Shown here piece by piece: positions 1 to 5,903 of a stretch of DNA of 5,903 bases. The stretch is taken from contig SXXD01000091.1 in assembly GCA_005789685.1 (NCBI GenBank), positions 1 through 5,903 of the forward strand, read 5' to 3'. A program made the translations under genes and the position numbers. This DNA comes from Burkholderiales bacterium (GTDB lineage: Bacteria > Pseudomonadota > Gammaproteobacteria > Burkholderiales > Burkholderiaceae_C). Position 1 is the stretch's first letter. Each line of letters opens with the position of its first letter. Below the pieces are notes generated by a model. The model searched no databases, was not told the DNA's origin, and saw nothing but the letters and a program-made list of their open reading frames with translations.

Positions 1-999
1 CGAACTGCCTTGATTGGCAAATGGCATTTGGGATACCCACCCGCATTTGGCCCTTTGCGCTCGGGCTACGATGAGTTTTTTGGTCCTATGGCCGGCGGTG
101 TGGATTACTTCACGCATTGCGCTTCAACAGGTGCTCACGATCTGTGGGTGGGCGAGGAAGAGCAGCCTCACGAAGGTTACCTGACCGATTTGATTTCTAA
201 CAAATCAGTCGACTTTGTGAAGCGAATGGCGCAAGACACCACGCAACCGTTTTTCTTGAGCATGCACTACACGGCTCCTCATTGGCCTTGGGAAACGCGT
301 GAAGACCACGCACTGGCGCAAACCATCAAAGACAATATTTTTCACCTTCAGGGTGGCAACATTCACACCTACCACCGCATGATTCACCACATGGACGAAG
401 GCATAGGTTGGGTGGTGAATGCTTTGAGAGATACAGGCCAACTCGACAACACCTTGATTGTGTTCACCAGTGACAACGGCGGTGAAAGGTTCAGTGACAA
501 CTGGCCTTTGGTGGGCGGCAAAATGGATTTGACCGAAGGCGGAATTCGTGTGCCATGGATTGCCCATTGGCCAGAAGGTATTTCAAAACCAGGCAGCACC
601 ACCGCGCAACACTGCATGACCATGGACTGGTCAGCCACATTGATCGAGATTGGCGGCGGCAAAGCCCATCCTGATTATCCCTTTGATGGTGTTTCATTGA
701 AGCCTCTACTTAGCAACCCGGATGCCACATTCGCAAGGCCACTCTTCTGGCGTATGAACCACCGAGGACAGCGCGCGTTGCGCTCAGGCGATTGGAAGTA
801 TTTGCGAGTCGATGGCAACGATTATTTGTTCAATGTGGTGGCTGATGCCCGTGAGCGTGCCAACTTGGCCAAACAGGAACCAGATCGGCTTGAGGCGATG
901 AGGTCCGAATGGGAGCGTTGGCACAGCACCATGCCGCCCATTCCAGAAGACGCCACCATCAGTCTAGGCTTTTCTGTGAAAGACATGCCGCAGCGTTGA
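1..999 (+). CDS. Sulfatase (arylsulfatase family), 3' part; start lies upstream of the window
   Basis: Type I sulfatases hydrolyse sulfate esters using a formylglycine made from a Cys or Ser in a C/S-x-P-x-R motif. The frame is open from base 1, so the gene is cut by the edge and that motif must lie upstream; the TTG at base 10 is internal. Counting codons from base 1, residues 2-11 read TALIGKWHLG, the second sulfatase signature, with K7 and H9 expected to contact the sulfate. APHWP with H94 follows, then FTSDNGGE with D158-N159 as metal ligands, GGK with K174, and EGGIRVP. A C-terminal subdomain contains the typical ALRSGDWKYL stretch. All visible active-site positions are intact, so the visible part looks functional. 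The substrate (aryl, alkyl or sugar sulfate) cannot be told. No signal peptide can be judged. The stop is TGA at 997-999, convergent with the MFS gene, and no clear terminator follows. Confidence 0.95.
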   Translation, partial: RTALIGKWHLGYPPAFGPLRSGYDEFFGPMAGGVDYFTHCASTGAHDLWVGEEEQPHEGYLTDLISNKSVDFVKRMAQDTTQPFFLSMHYTAPHWPWETREDHALAQTIKDNIFHLQGGNIHTYHRMIHHMDEGIGWVVNALRDTGQLDNTLIVFTSDNGGERFSDNWPLVGGKMDLTEGGIRVPWIAHWPEGISKPGSTTAQHCMTMDWSATLIEIGGGKAHPDYPFDGVSLKPLLSNPDATFARPLFWRMNHRGQRALRSGDWKYLRVDGNDYLFNVVADARERANLAKQEPDRLEAMRSEWERWHSTMPPIPEDATISLGFSVKDMPQR

Positions 1000-1007
1000 A
1001 GCTTCAA
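996..1007. repeat. 12-bp perfect palindrome spanning two convergent stop codons
   Basis: TTGAAGCTTCAA is a perfect inverted repeat. It contains the TGA stop of the sulfatase (997-999) and, on the other strand, the TGA stop of the MFS gene (1006-1004), placed symmetrically around a central AGCT. As RNA it could form only about a 4-bp stem with a 4-nt loop, and no T-run follows on either side. It is therefore not a convincing intrinsic terminator. The palindrome is plain in the sequence; a role is not. Confidence 0.5.
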
Positions 1008-2221
1008 GCCGTTTGCAGTTTCACAATGGGCGCTTCTTTGATGGGCAAGTTAATCAGGGCTGCCATGGCTGACAAAGCAATGTCTGCCCACCACATCCAT
1101 TGGTAGTCGCCCTGCGCTTCTAAGACCAAGCCGCCCAAGTAAGCGCCTAAGAAGCCGCCAATTTGATGTGACAGCAAAGTAAGTCCAAACAGGGTGGCTA
1201 AGTATCGAATGCCAAAAAGTTTACCCACCAAGGCTGCTGTTGGCGGCACGGTGGCCAACCAAGTTAAGCCAAGGCCGACTGCAAACGCGTAGAAAGTCCA
1301 TTCAGTTTTGGGTGCTACCAAGTACAAAGCAATGAGCACGGCCCGCGAGCCATACATCACGGCCAATACATATTTGCTGCGATAAAGATTGATACAAGAA
1401 CCTGCAAACAAGCTACCCACAATGTTGGCCAAACCAATGAGGGCCAATGACCAACTGGCGACAGTAGGTGACAACCCACACAAGCCTACCTCGGTGGGTA
1501 AATGGGTGACTAAAAATGCAATGTGAAAGCCGCATGTAAAAAAGCCTAAGTGCAAGAGCAAGTAGCTGGGGTTGCGAATGGCATCGGACACGGCTTTTTT
1601 CAAGCCGCCTTCTGGCGTGGGTGCAGCGGCAGGTGCATGGGTGTCATTGGTCAGGCGGTTGAGCATTGGAATGGCCAGCAAGGCCACAGCGGCCATGGCC
1701 CACATGGTGTTCATCCAACCCACCCACTGAATCAGTTTGCCAATGATGGGGGCAAAGACAAATTGCCCAAAAGAGCTGCCTGCATTGATGATGCCAGAGG
1801 CTGTACCGCGTGATGTTGCAGGCATGCGCTGGGCAACAGCACCTAGCAAAACTGAAAAACTACAAGCACCCGATCCAATGGCAGTCAGCACGCCCAAGGT
1901 GAGAATGAGGCCTAATTGGCTTGAGACGAAAGGGGTGAGCGCCGAGCCCAAGACCAAGATAAGCAAGCCAGACAGCAAGACAGGACGGGGTCCAAATTTA
2001 TCGGCAAACGCGCCGGCAATGGGTTGAATAGCGCCCCATACAAATTGCCCAATCGCCATGGCCAAACTGATGCTCACAATGCCTAAGCCGGTATCGGTGT
2101 TGAGGGGGCCCACATACAGGCCCATCGATTGGCGCGTTCCCATGGTGATCATCAAGATAGATGCCGCCATGATCGTGGTGATCCAAACACCGGGATGATT
2201 CATGCTTGGAAAGAGTTTCAT
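1004..2221 (-). CDS. Major facilitator superfamily transporter, 12 TM, monocarboxylate/OFA-like
   Basis: This is an inner-membrane secondary transporter of 405 residues, the usual length for a 12-TM MFS protein. Hydrophobic helices begin near residue 12 and continue to about 392. They are split by a polar, Ala/Pro-rich cytoplasmic loop at about 188-215 that separates the two six-helix halves. The loop between TM2 and TM3 carries the MFS motif A as GAFADKFGPRP (70-80). A conserved-looking SHQIGGFLGAYLGG stretch (351-364) lies in the C-terminal half. The overall look resembles OFA/monocarboxylate-type MFS proteins, so a small organic anion is a reasonable guess, but the cargo is not determined. 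The ATG at 2221 overlaps the stop of the upstream hydrolase gene in an ATGA junction. AAGG (2230-2227) lies 5 nt before it, inside the hydrolase gene, which supports this start over Met7 and suggests translational coupling. Confidence 0.93.
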   Translation of the reverse strand: MKLFPSMNHPGVWITTIMAASILMITMGTRQSMGLYVGPLNTDTGLGIVSISLAMAIGQFVWGAIQPIAGAFADKFGPRPVLLSGLLILVLGSALTPFVSSQLGLILTLGVLTAIGSGACSFSVLLGAVAQRMPATSRGTASGIINAGSSFGQFVFAPIIGKLIQWVGWMNTMWAMAAVALLAIPMLNRLTNDTHAPAAAPTPEGGLKKAVSDAIRNPSYLLLHLGFFTCGFHIAFLVTHLPTEVGLCGLSPTVASWSLALIGLANIVGSLFAGSCINLYRSKYVLAVMYGSRAVLIALYLVAPKTEWTFYAFAVGLGLTWLATVPPTAALVGKLFGIRYLATLFGLTLLSHQIGGFLGAYLGGLVLEAQGDYQWMWWADIALSAMAALINLPIKEAPIVKLQTA

Positions 2222-3090
2222 GCTTGCCTTAAAAATTGAAGCAGATCTGCTGAAAATTGTTCAGGCATTTCAAAGTAGGGCAGTGCTCCACTTTCGTAGA
2301 CCGTGAAGCGCCAGTTTTCTGAAGAGGCATAACGTTGTTTGCCTCGGTAATCTACAAAATCACCACGCGTGCCATGGCTCATCCAAACCTTCTGAGTTAG
2401 CCTGTCGTAGATGTTGGTGATGTCTGCGCTAAAAAGTTGTGCCGATAAGAAGCTCAAGGGCGCATGGTGTGCGCCGGGTTGCTGCGTGGTCCAAACGGCA
2501 TAGTCGTACATCTCTTCGTCAATGTCTGGAGAGCCCCAAGTCTTTTTTAAAAAATAACGAATGACTTTGGGCTTTGTCAGTAATTTGAAAATAGAAGGTC
2601 CCCAGCCTGGACCCTGGAGCACTGTCAATAGCCAGTTAAGTCCATACGTTTGACCCTCTGCGGCTTGCCTAAGTTTCAAGCCTGTGAAGCCTGTTGGACT
2701 GACCAAAGAGATGGTTTGAAAATGTGCAGGCTGCTCAGCTGCCGCGCGAGCTAAAAATTCGCATGACAAAGAAACGGCCAAGGCATCTATGGCTTGATTG
2801 CCGTGAATGGCTTGAATGTGACGAACCAGGTCATGAATAGCGTCTGTCATGAGGCGCGGTGTGTACAAGCGATCGGCGCGCTCCGAAAAACCGTAGCCTG
2901 GCAGGTCAATGGCGTAAACCGTTCGGTGCTGGCTTAGAGATTCGAAAATAGGCCGAACTTCAGCAGCGCTGGCGGCTGCATTGATGGTGTGCACCAAAAG
3001 GAGAGGGCGGCCTTGCCCTTTAACGTAAAAGCAAAGCTGACCCGTGCCACTGGCAATGGTTTGAAGTTGCCCATTTAAAGCAAGATTCAA
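2218..3090 (-). CDS. Alpha/beta-hydrolase-fold protein with degenerate catalytic motifs (TTG start)
   Basis: The 290 residues follow the alpha/beta-hydrolase core: the strand PLLLVHT (29-35) at the oxyanion region, YAIDLPGYGFSER (59-71), a nucleophile elbow LAVSLSCEFLAR (104-115), a cap region about 135-220, and SHGTRGDF (238-245), where D244 is the likely acid. S107 sits where the nucleophile is expected, but the elbow is A-V-S-L-S instead of G-x-S-x-G. The C-terminal GHLPHxE-like motif reads GALPYFE (268-274), so the usual catalytic His is absent. Activity is uncertain: it may be a hydrolase using another His, or a non-catalytic relative. There is no signal peptide, so it is probably cytoplasmic. 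The start is TTG: an in-frame TGA lies three codons upstream, GAAAG (3101-3097) stands 6 nt before the TTG, and no later ATG precedes the core. It overlaps the MFS gene by 4 bp, so the two are probably co-expressed. Confidence 0.88.
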   Translation of the reverse strand: MNLALNGQLQTIASGTGQLCFYVKGQGRPLLLVHTINAAASAAEVRPIFESLSQHRTVYAIDLPGYGFSERADRLYTPRLMTDAIHDLVRHIQAIHGNQAIDALAVSLSCEFLARAAAEQPAHFQTISLVSPTGFTGLKLRQAAEGQTYGLNWLLTVLQGPGWGPSIFKLLTKPKVIRYFLKKTWGSPDIDEEMYDYAVWTTQQPGAHHAPLSFLSAQLFSADITNIYDRLTQKVWMSHGTRGDFVDYRGKQRYASSENWRFTVYESGALPYFEMPEQFSADLLQFLRQA

Positions 3091-3186
3091 TGCGTACTTT
3101 CATGACCCAAAAAAGTATTTTCGCACATTGTCTGCAAGTGGGTTCCGCTTGAATTAAAAACGACGATTTTGGCGGTTTAAGGCAAC

Positions 3187-3228
3187 GAAAGAAAATGGCG
3201 TCAACACAATCTATTGCGCTGACGCCAT
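3187..3228 (-). terminator. Intrinsic (rho-independent) terminator of the small Ala/Lys-rich gene
   Basis: ATGGCGTCA (3195-3203) and TGACGCCAT (3220-3228) form a perfect 9-bp stem around a 16-nt loop. Inside the loop a further CAA/TTG pairing could close a tetraloop. Read on the minus strand, the stem is followed directly by TTTCTTTC, a U-rich tract. It begins only 11 nt after the stop codon at 3240. Read on the plus strand it has no T-run. It separates the small gene from the hydrolase-MFS pair, though read-through cannot be excluded. Confidence 0.8.
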
Positions 3229-3239
3229 GGAAGCAAAGA

Positions 3240-3482
3240 TTACTTTTTAGCGCCGTCTTTGGCCGCTTCTTTGGCTGTTTTTTCAGCTTTCTTGCCATCG
3301 GCTTTGGCGCTTGGCTTGACTTCTGTTTTAGCCACAGCTTTAGCGTCGGCTTTGGCTTCAGCCTTCACGGGTGCTGCAGCGGTGGTTGCTGCGGGTACAC
3401 TAGCCGTTGCTGTAGCCGGTGCGGCGGCGAAAGCGGCTGTTGAGAATGCGGCAATGATCAAGGTAGCGAGAAGTTTAGTCAT
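3240..3482 (-). CDS. Small secreted Ala/Lys-rich repeat protein, function unknown
   Basis: The product has 80 residues. Residues 1-19 (MTKLLATLIIAAFSTAAFA) form a Sec signal peptide with cleavage expected after the AFA, so the mature chain of about 61 residues would be periplasmic or secreted. Residues 20-38 are an Ala/Thr/Pro linker. From residue 40 the chain is built of four-residue units beginning with Lys: K40, K44, K48, K52, K56, K60, K64 and K68, then K71, K75 and K79. Asp or Glu stands at the third place of several units. There is no Cys, Trp or Tyr and no recognisable domain. The mature protein is basic and probably helical or disordered. The ATG is preceded by GAAAG (3494-3490) at 7 nt, and a terminator follows the stop, so the gene is very likely real despite its low complexity. 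Small Ala/Lys-rich exported proteins are known in Burkholderiales, but I assign no function. Confidence 0.8.
   Translation of the reverse strand: MTKLLATLIIAAFSTAAFAAAPATATASVPAATTAAAPVKAEAKADAKAVAKTEVKPSAKADGKKAEKTAKEAAKDGAKK
3243..3365 (-). repeat. Degenerate 12-nt tandem repeat encoding Lys-x-x-x units
   Basis: Within the small secreted-protein gene, codons 40-80 consist of roughly 12-nt units of the type AAA-GCN-GAN-GCN, for example AAAGCCGACGCT and AAAGCCGATGGC. The units diverge at third positions and some substitutions are non-synonymous. The phase slips by one codon at residues 69-71, where a unit is only three residues long. The pattern suggests an old expansion by tandem duplication. 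Confidence 0.6.
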
Positions 3483-3631
3483 GATGAATCTTTCAGGTTT
3501 TTTGAAAACTCCACCGATTGGGAGTGATCATTCAACGGCAGGGAAGACACACTTGTTGACCGAAATATTTAATTATTTGTGTCAACTTTAAAGTGAACAT
3601 GACGTTGATGCCGCAGGCCTTGCGCGTCAAA
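3483..3631 (-). promoter_or_regulatory. AT-rich intergenic region, probable promoter/operator of the small secreted-protein gene
   Basis: These 149 bp separate the stop of the binding-protein gene from the ATG of the small gene. On the minus strand there is a perfect TTGACA (3585-3580), but no good TATAAT-like hexamer stands 16-18 nt further on; the AT-rich AATTAAATATTT lies closer than normal. GTTGAC (3555-3560) and GTCAAC (3581-3586) form an inverted repeat with a 20-nt AT-rich spacer, a possible operator. A promoter here is expected because the gene is separated from its upstream neighbour, but its exact position is not resolved. Confidence 0.35.
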
Positions 3632-4618
3632 TCAATCTAATTTCACACCTGCACTTTTCACAAGTTTGACCCAGAACTTAGCGTCTTCGGTCAAGAAACT
3701 GGCAAACTGATCAGGTGATTTTGAGACATCAACATCGGTACCTTCTCTGGCCAACGCGGTTTTGACATTGGGTTGCGACATGGCAAATTGAGCGGCATCA
3801 AAAATCTTTTTCACAATGGCAGGTGGTGTGCCATTGGGAACAAAAATGCCATACCAAAATTCAATGGCGTAGTCGGGCACACCGGCCTCAATGCTGCCAG
3901 GCAGACCAGGGACCAATGCAGACTTTTCTTTGGTGCTCACGCCCAGTCCCTTGAGGCGCCCTGCTTGAATCATGGGCAACACCGAGGGCGGTGTGCCGAA
4001 GGTCAATTGGGTGTCGCCGGCCACCACAGATTGAATGGCAGGGCCGCCGCCTCTGAACGGAATGTGGGTCATCTCAATGCCTGTGACCTGCGCAAACAAT
4101 GCGGCGCCCAAATGCGGTGCAGAACCATTGCCTGATGTGGCGTAGTTGATGACGCCTGGGGCTTTCTTGGCTTTTGCCACCAGTTCTAAAAGGCTACCGA
4201 TGCCTGCATTGGGGTTGGCTGCAATGACCAAAGGCGAAGACGTGATTTTGGTGATTGGGAATAAATCTTTGGGTGTATAACCCAGCTTTGGATTCAGTGC
4301 TGGATTGACCGAAATGCTGCTGGGGCTGGCAATTAAAACGGTGTAACCATCGGGTGCAGATTTAGAAACAGCTTCTGCGGCAATGCTTGAGCCTGCACCT
4401 GCTTTGTTTTCAATGATGACCGGTTGGCCCAGCGACTTGCCCAATGATTCGCTGATGGTTCGGGCCACATAGTCGGCAGCGCCACCGGGTGCAAAGCCGA
4501 CAACCACCTTGACAGGCTTGTTGGGATAGGTGCTGGCGGTTTGAGCCTGTGCCGTTGTAACGCAGGCCATCAAGCCAAGGCAAATGAACGAAAAAGAGAA
4601 AGACAATCTTTGAATCAT
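3632..4618 (-). CDS. Bug/TctC-family periplasmic solute-binding protein
   Basis: These proteins capture carboxylates or related small molecules in the periplasm, some for tripartite tricarboxylate (TctABC) transporters. The length, 328 residues, is typical. Residues 1-25 form a Sec signal peptide (MIQRL, a hydrophobic core, then TAQA) with cleavage expected before QTAS. Family hallmarks follow: YPNKPVKVVVGFAPGGAADYVAR (31-53) with D49 in the usual ligand-contact loop, IENKAGAGSSIAAEAV (69-84), NYATSGNGSAPHLGAALF (158-175), HIPFRGGGPAI (185-195), and a C-terminal helix near FLTEDAKFWVKLVKSAG. Its ATG overlaps the stop of the upstream oxidoreductase gene as ATGA, with AAGGG (4630-4626) at 7 nt, so the two are probably translated together. 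No tctA or tctB membrane partner is visible, which is common for Bug proteins in Burkholderiales. The ligand is unknown. Confidence 0.96.
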   Translation of the reverse strand: MIQRLSFSFSFICLGLMACVTTAQAQTASTYPNKPVKVVVGFAPGGAADYVARTISESLGKSLGQPVIIENKAGAGSSIAAEAVSKSAPDGYTVLIASPSSISVNPALNPKLGYTPKDLFPITKITSSPLVIAANPNAGIGSLLELVAKAKKAPGVINYATSGNGSAPHLGAALFAQVTGIEMTHIPFRGGGPAIQSVVAGDTQLTFGTPPSVLPMIQAGRLKGLGVSTKEKSALVPGLPGSIEAGVPDYAIEFWYGIFVPNGTPPAIVKKIFDAAQFAMSQPNVKTALAREGTDVDVSKSPDQFASFLTEDAKFWVKLVKSAGVKLD

Positions 4619-5607
4619 GATGAGACCCTTAAAACAATTTTTCCAACGTGAGAATTACTTTCCATCAAAGCCTTGGCGGCCACCATGTCTTCGAATGGGA
4701 AAACGGTATCAATGCTCGATTGAATGCGAGCATTTGCAAAGGCCGGCAATATATCTTTGACAAAACCAATCACAGGCTCTGCGCGTTGTTCTGGGGAACG
4801 GAGTTTGTTAGAGACGCCAAACAGCGTGAGACGTTTGGCATGCAGGGCTTCAATGTCCAATGGCGCATTGAGAACACCATCGACATAACCCACAGTACCT
4901 AGCCGACCTTGAAAACACAAGCAGCGCAGGCTTTCAGCAAACACAGAACCGCCCACTGTGTTGACCACAAGTTGAACGCCTTTGCCGTCTGTGGTGGCCA
5001 TGACTTGATCGTAAAAATTGGGTGAACGTGTACAGATTCCCAAGTCCAAACCCAATGGTGCTAGCTTGTTCAATTTTTCTTGTGAGCCCGATGTGCCAAT
5101 GACTTTGGCGCCCAAGGCCTTGGCCATTTGCAAGGAGGCCACGCCCACGCCCGACGAAACACCATTGACCAACAACCAGTCATTGGCCTTTAAGCGGCCC
5201 TGCTGTACCAACAAGTCGTAGGTCACCAAAAAGGTCAGGGGAATGCAAGACGCTTCTTCGTACGATACGTTTTCAGGAATGCGCATCATTTCTTTGATGT
5301 CCATGAGCGCATATTCGGCAAATGTGGCAGCGCACCTGGCCATGACGCGATCGCCCAATTTGAGACCGGTGGCGGCAGTCACTTTTTCACCCAGTGCTGT
5401 AATTTCGCCAGCGCCCTCCATGCCAATGGCTTTGGCCCCTTGGCTGCCGTGCAGACCGTGCCCTTTGATAAATTCACCTCGGTTCAAGCCAGCCGCATGA
5501 ATTTTGACCAGCGCCTGTGTGGGGCCGGGTACAGGAATGGGAACTTCTCTCAATTCGATGGGGTTTGGCACATCCCCAACGTGCATCCAATATGACTTCA
5601 TGTTCAT
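4615..5607 (-). CDS. Zinc-independent MDR oxidoreductase, NADPH:quinone reductase-like
   Basis: This cytoplasmic protein of 330 residues has the two-domain layout of medium-chain dehydrogenase/reductases. The N-terminal GroES-like domain (about 1-125) contains HAAGLNRGEF (37-46) and GMEGAGEI (62-69). The zinc ligands of alcohol dehydrogenases (Cys in the first, the His of GHE in the second) are missing, as in quinone and enoyl reductases. The Rossmann domain carries NGVSSGVGVASLQMAKALGA (148-167), and VIGTSGS (169-175) has no acidic residue after strand 2, which favours NADPH. A quinone, enone or enoyl-CoA-type substrate is plausible; adjacency to a hydratase fits acyl-CoA metabolism, but this is inference. 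The first ATG overlaps the hydratase stop (ATGA), yet AAAGG (5615-5611) is only 3 nt from it and 9 nt from the in-frame ATG at 5601, so translation may begin at Met3. Confidence 0.93.
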   Translation of the reverse strand: MNMKSYWMHVGDVPNPIELREVPIPVPGPTQALVKIHAAGLNRGEFIKGHGLHGSQGAKAIGMEGAGEITALGEKVTAATGLKLGDRVMARCAATFAEYALMDIKEMMRIPENVSYEEASCIPLTFLVTYDLLVQQGRLKANDWLLVNGVSSGVGVASLQMAKALGAKVIGTSGSQEKLNKLAPLGLDLGICTRSPNFYDQVMATTDGKGVQLVVNTVGGSVFAESLRCLCFQGRLGTVGYVDGVLNAPLDIEALHAKRLTLFGVSNKLRSPEQRAEPVIGFVKDILPAFANARIQSSIDTVFPFEDMVAAKALMESNSHVGKIVLRVSS

Positions 5608-5903
5608 TGACCTTTAAAGACAGGTTTGCGTTTTTCCATAAATGCTTTTCGGCCCTCAGCGTAATCGGCTGAGTCAAAGCAATTGCTAATGAGTTGTTGG
5701 CACAACGGCATGTCAAGCTCGGGCGATGGTTTTAAAATTTCTCGCGTGATGGCTTTGGCCGCTGCAATGGTGATGGGCGCGTTGTGGCCCAAGGCTGTGG
5801 TGTATTCATTCAAAAGCGTTGCCAATTGATCTGGCGCGCAAACGCGGCTAACTAAACCTAGTTGCAGAGCTTCCTGTGCATCAACTCTTCTGGCTGTGAA
5901 GAA
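5604..5903 (-). CDS. Enoyl-CoA hydratase/isomerase (crotonase) family, C-terminal 99 residues; start beyond the window
   Basis: The frame is open from the window edge to TGA at 5606-5604. Its first residues FFTARRVDAQEALQLGLVSRV match the crotonase segment in which a target helix leads into EAxxxGLVxxV. The next part, with ITIAAAKAITREI (44-56), is the usual long C-terminal helix region. The end, DSADYAEGRKAFMEKRKPVFKG (77-98), is the hallmark tail of the family (D-x-x-EG-x-x-AF-x-EKR-x-P-x-F). The catalytic Glu residues and the oxyanion-hole Gly lie in the missing N-terminal part, so hydratase, isomerase or related activity cannot be separated. The TTG at 5825 is internal, not a start, because the homology continues upstream of it. 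The stop overlaps the start of the oxidoreductase gene as ATGA, so the two are very likely in one operon. Confidence 0.94.
   Translation of the reverse strand, partial: FFTARRVDAQEALQLGLVSRVCAPDQLATLLNEYTTALGHNAPITIAAAKAITREILKPSPELDMPLCQQLISNCFDSADYAEGRKAFMEKRKPVFKGQ

Noticed and set aside
205..697. Minus-strand open frames opposite the sulfatase gene
   Set aside because: They are antisense shadows of a strongly supported sulfatase and show no family features.
1550..2027. Plus-strand open frames opposite the MFS gene
   Set aside because: They mirror the membrane-protein coding sequence and have no recognisable domain.
2241..2310. Frameshift or sequencing error explaining the missing His of the hydrolase
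   Set aside because: The reading frame on both sides of GALPYFE keeps family character (RFTVYESG before, EMPEQFSADLLQFL after), so the absence is by substitution and not by a frame change.
3097..3175. Promoter for the hydrolase-MFS pair between the terminator and the TTG start
   Set aside because: TTGCAG and TACTTT are present on the minus strand but only 14 nt apart, and no other hexamer pair has good spacing. A promoter is expected here but I cannot place it.
3020..3298. Minus-strand open frame of 92 codons across the terminator region
   Set aside because: It overlaps the hydrolase start in another frame, runs through the terminator hairpin, and has no recognisable protein features.
3259..3591. 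Plus-strand open frame of 110 codons opposite the small secreted-protein gene
   Set aside because: Its Ala/Val/Leu-rich sequence is the reverse complement of the Ala/Lys repeat gene. It has no sensible start context, and the minus-strand gene has a signal peptide, ribosome-binding site and terminator.
3602..3625. Possible terminator hairpin after the binding-protein gene
   Set aside because: Only a CGCA/TGCG four-base stem around AGGCC can be formed and no T-run follows, so it is too weak to call.
1..5903. Mobile element, CRISPR array, defence system, tRNA or riboswitch
   Set aside because: No transposase, integrase, regular direct-repeat array, cloverleaf sequence or known aptamer pattern was seen. 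All long stretches are explained by metabolic and transport genes.

Overview
The window looks like a stretch of chromosome from a betaproteobacterium of the order Burkholderiales, probably close to Comamonadaceae. The grounds are the Bug/TctC-type solute-binding protein, the MFS and alpha/beta-hydrolase types, and the moderate base composition (about half G+C by eye). This assignment is an inference from protein flavour, not from a search. I see no rRNA, tRNA, CRISPR array, insertion sequence or phage gene.

Layout. Bases 1-999 (+) are the 3' two thirds or so of a sulfatase gene that begins upstream of the window. Everything else reads on the minus strand, and its last gene converges on the sulfatase with only 4 bp between the two stop codons. 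In the minus-strand direction of transcription the order is: the end of an enoyl-CoA hydratase/isomerase gene (5903-5604, cut by the window edge); a zinc-independent quinone-oxidoreductase-like MDR protein (5607-4615); a Bug/TctC periplasmic binding protein (4618-3632); a 149-bp AT-rich gap; a small secreted Ala/Lys-rich repeat protein (3482-3240); an intrinsic terminator (3228-3187); an alpha/beta-hydrolase-fold protein with a TTG start (3090-2218); and a 12-TM MFS transporter (2221-1004).

There are two tightly packed blocks. The hydratase, oxidoreductase and binding protein are joined by two ATGA stop/start overlaps. The hydrolase and MFS transporter are joined by a third. The small Ala/Lys-rich gene lies between them, with its own ribosome-binding site and terminator, and looks like an independent unit. 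The first block fits acyl-CoA or organic-acid catabolism with periplasmic capture of a carboxylate. The second fits uptake of a small organic acid or ester beside a hydrolase-fold protein. The substrates cannot be read from this sequence.

I found no convincing undescribed system. The points most worth a second look are the hydrolase-fold protein, which lacks the usual catalytic His and has a non-Gly nucleophile elbow, and the strict four-residue lysine periodicity of the small secreted protein.
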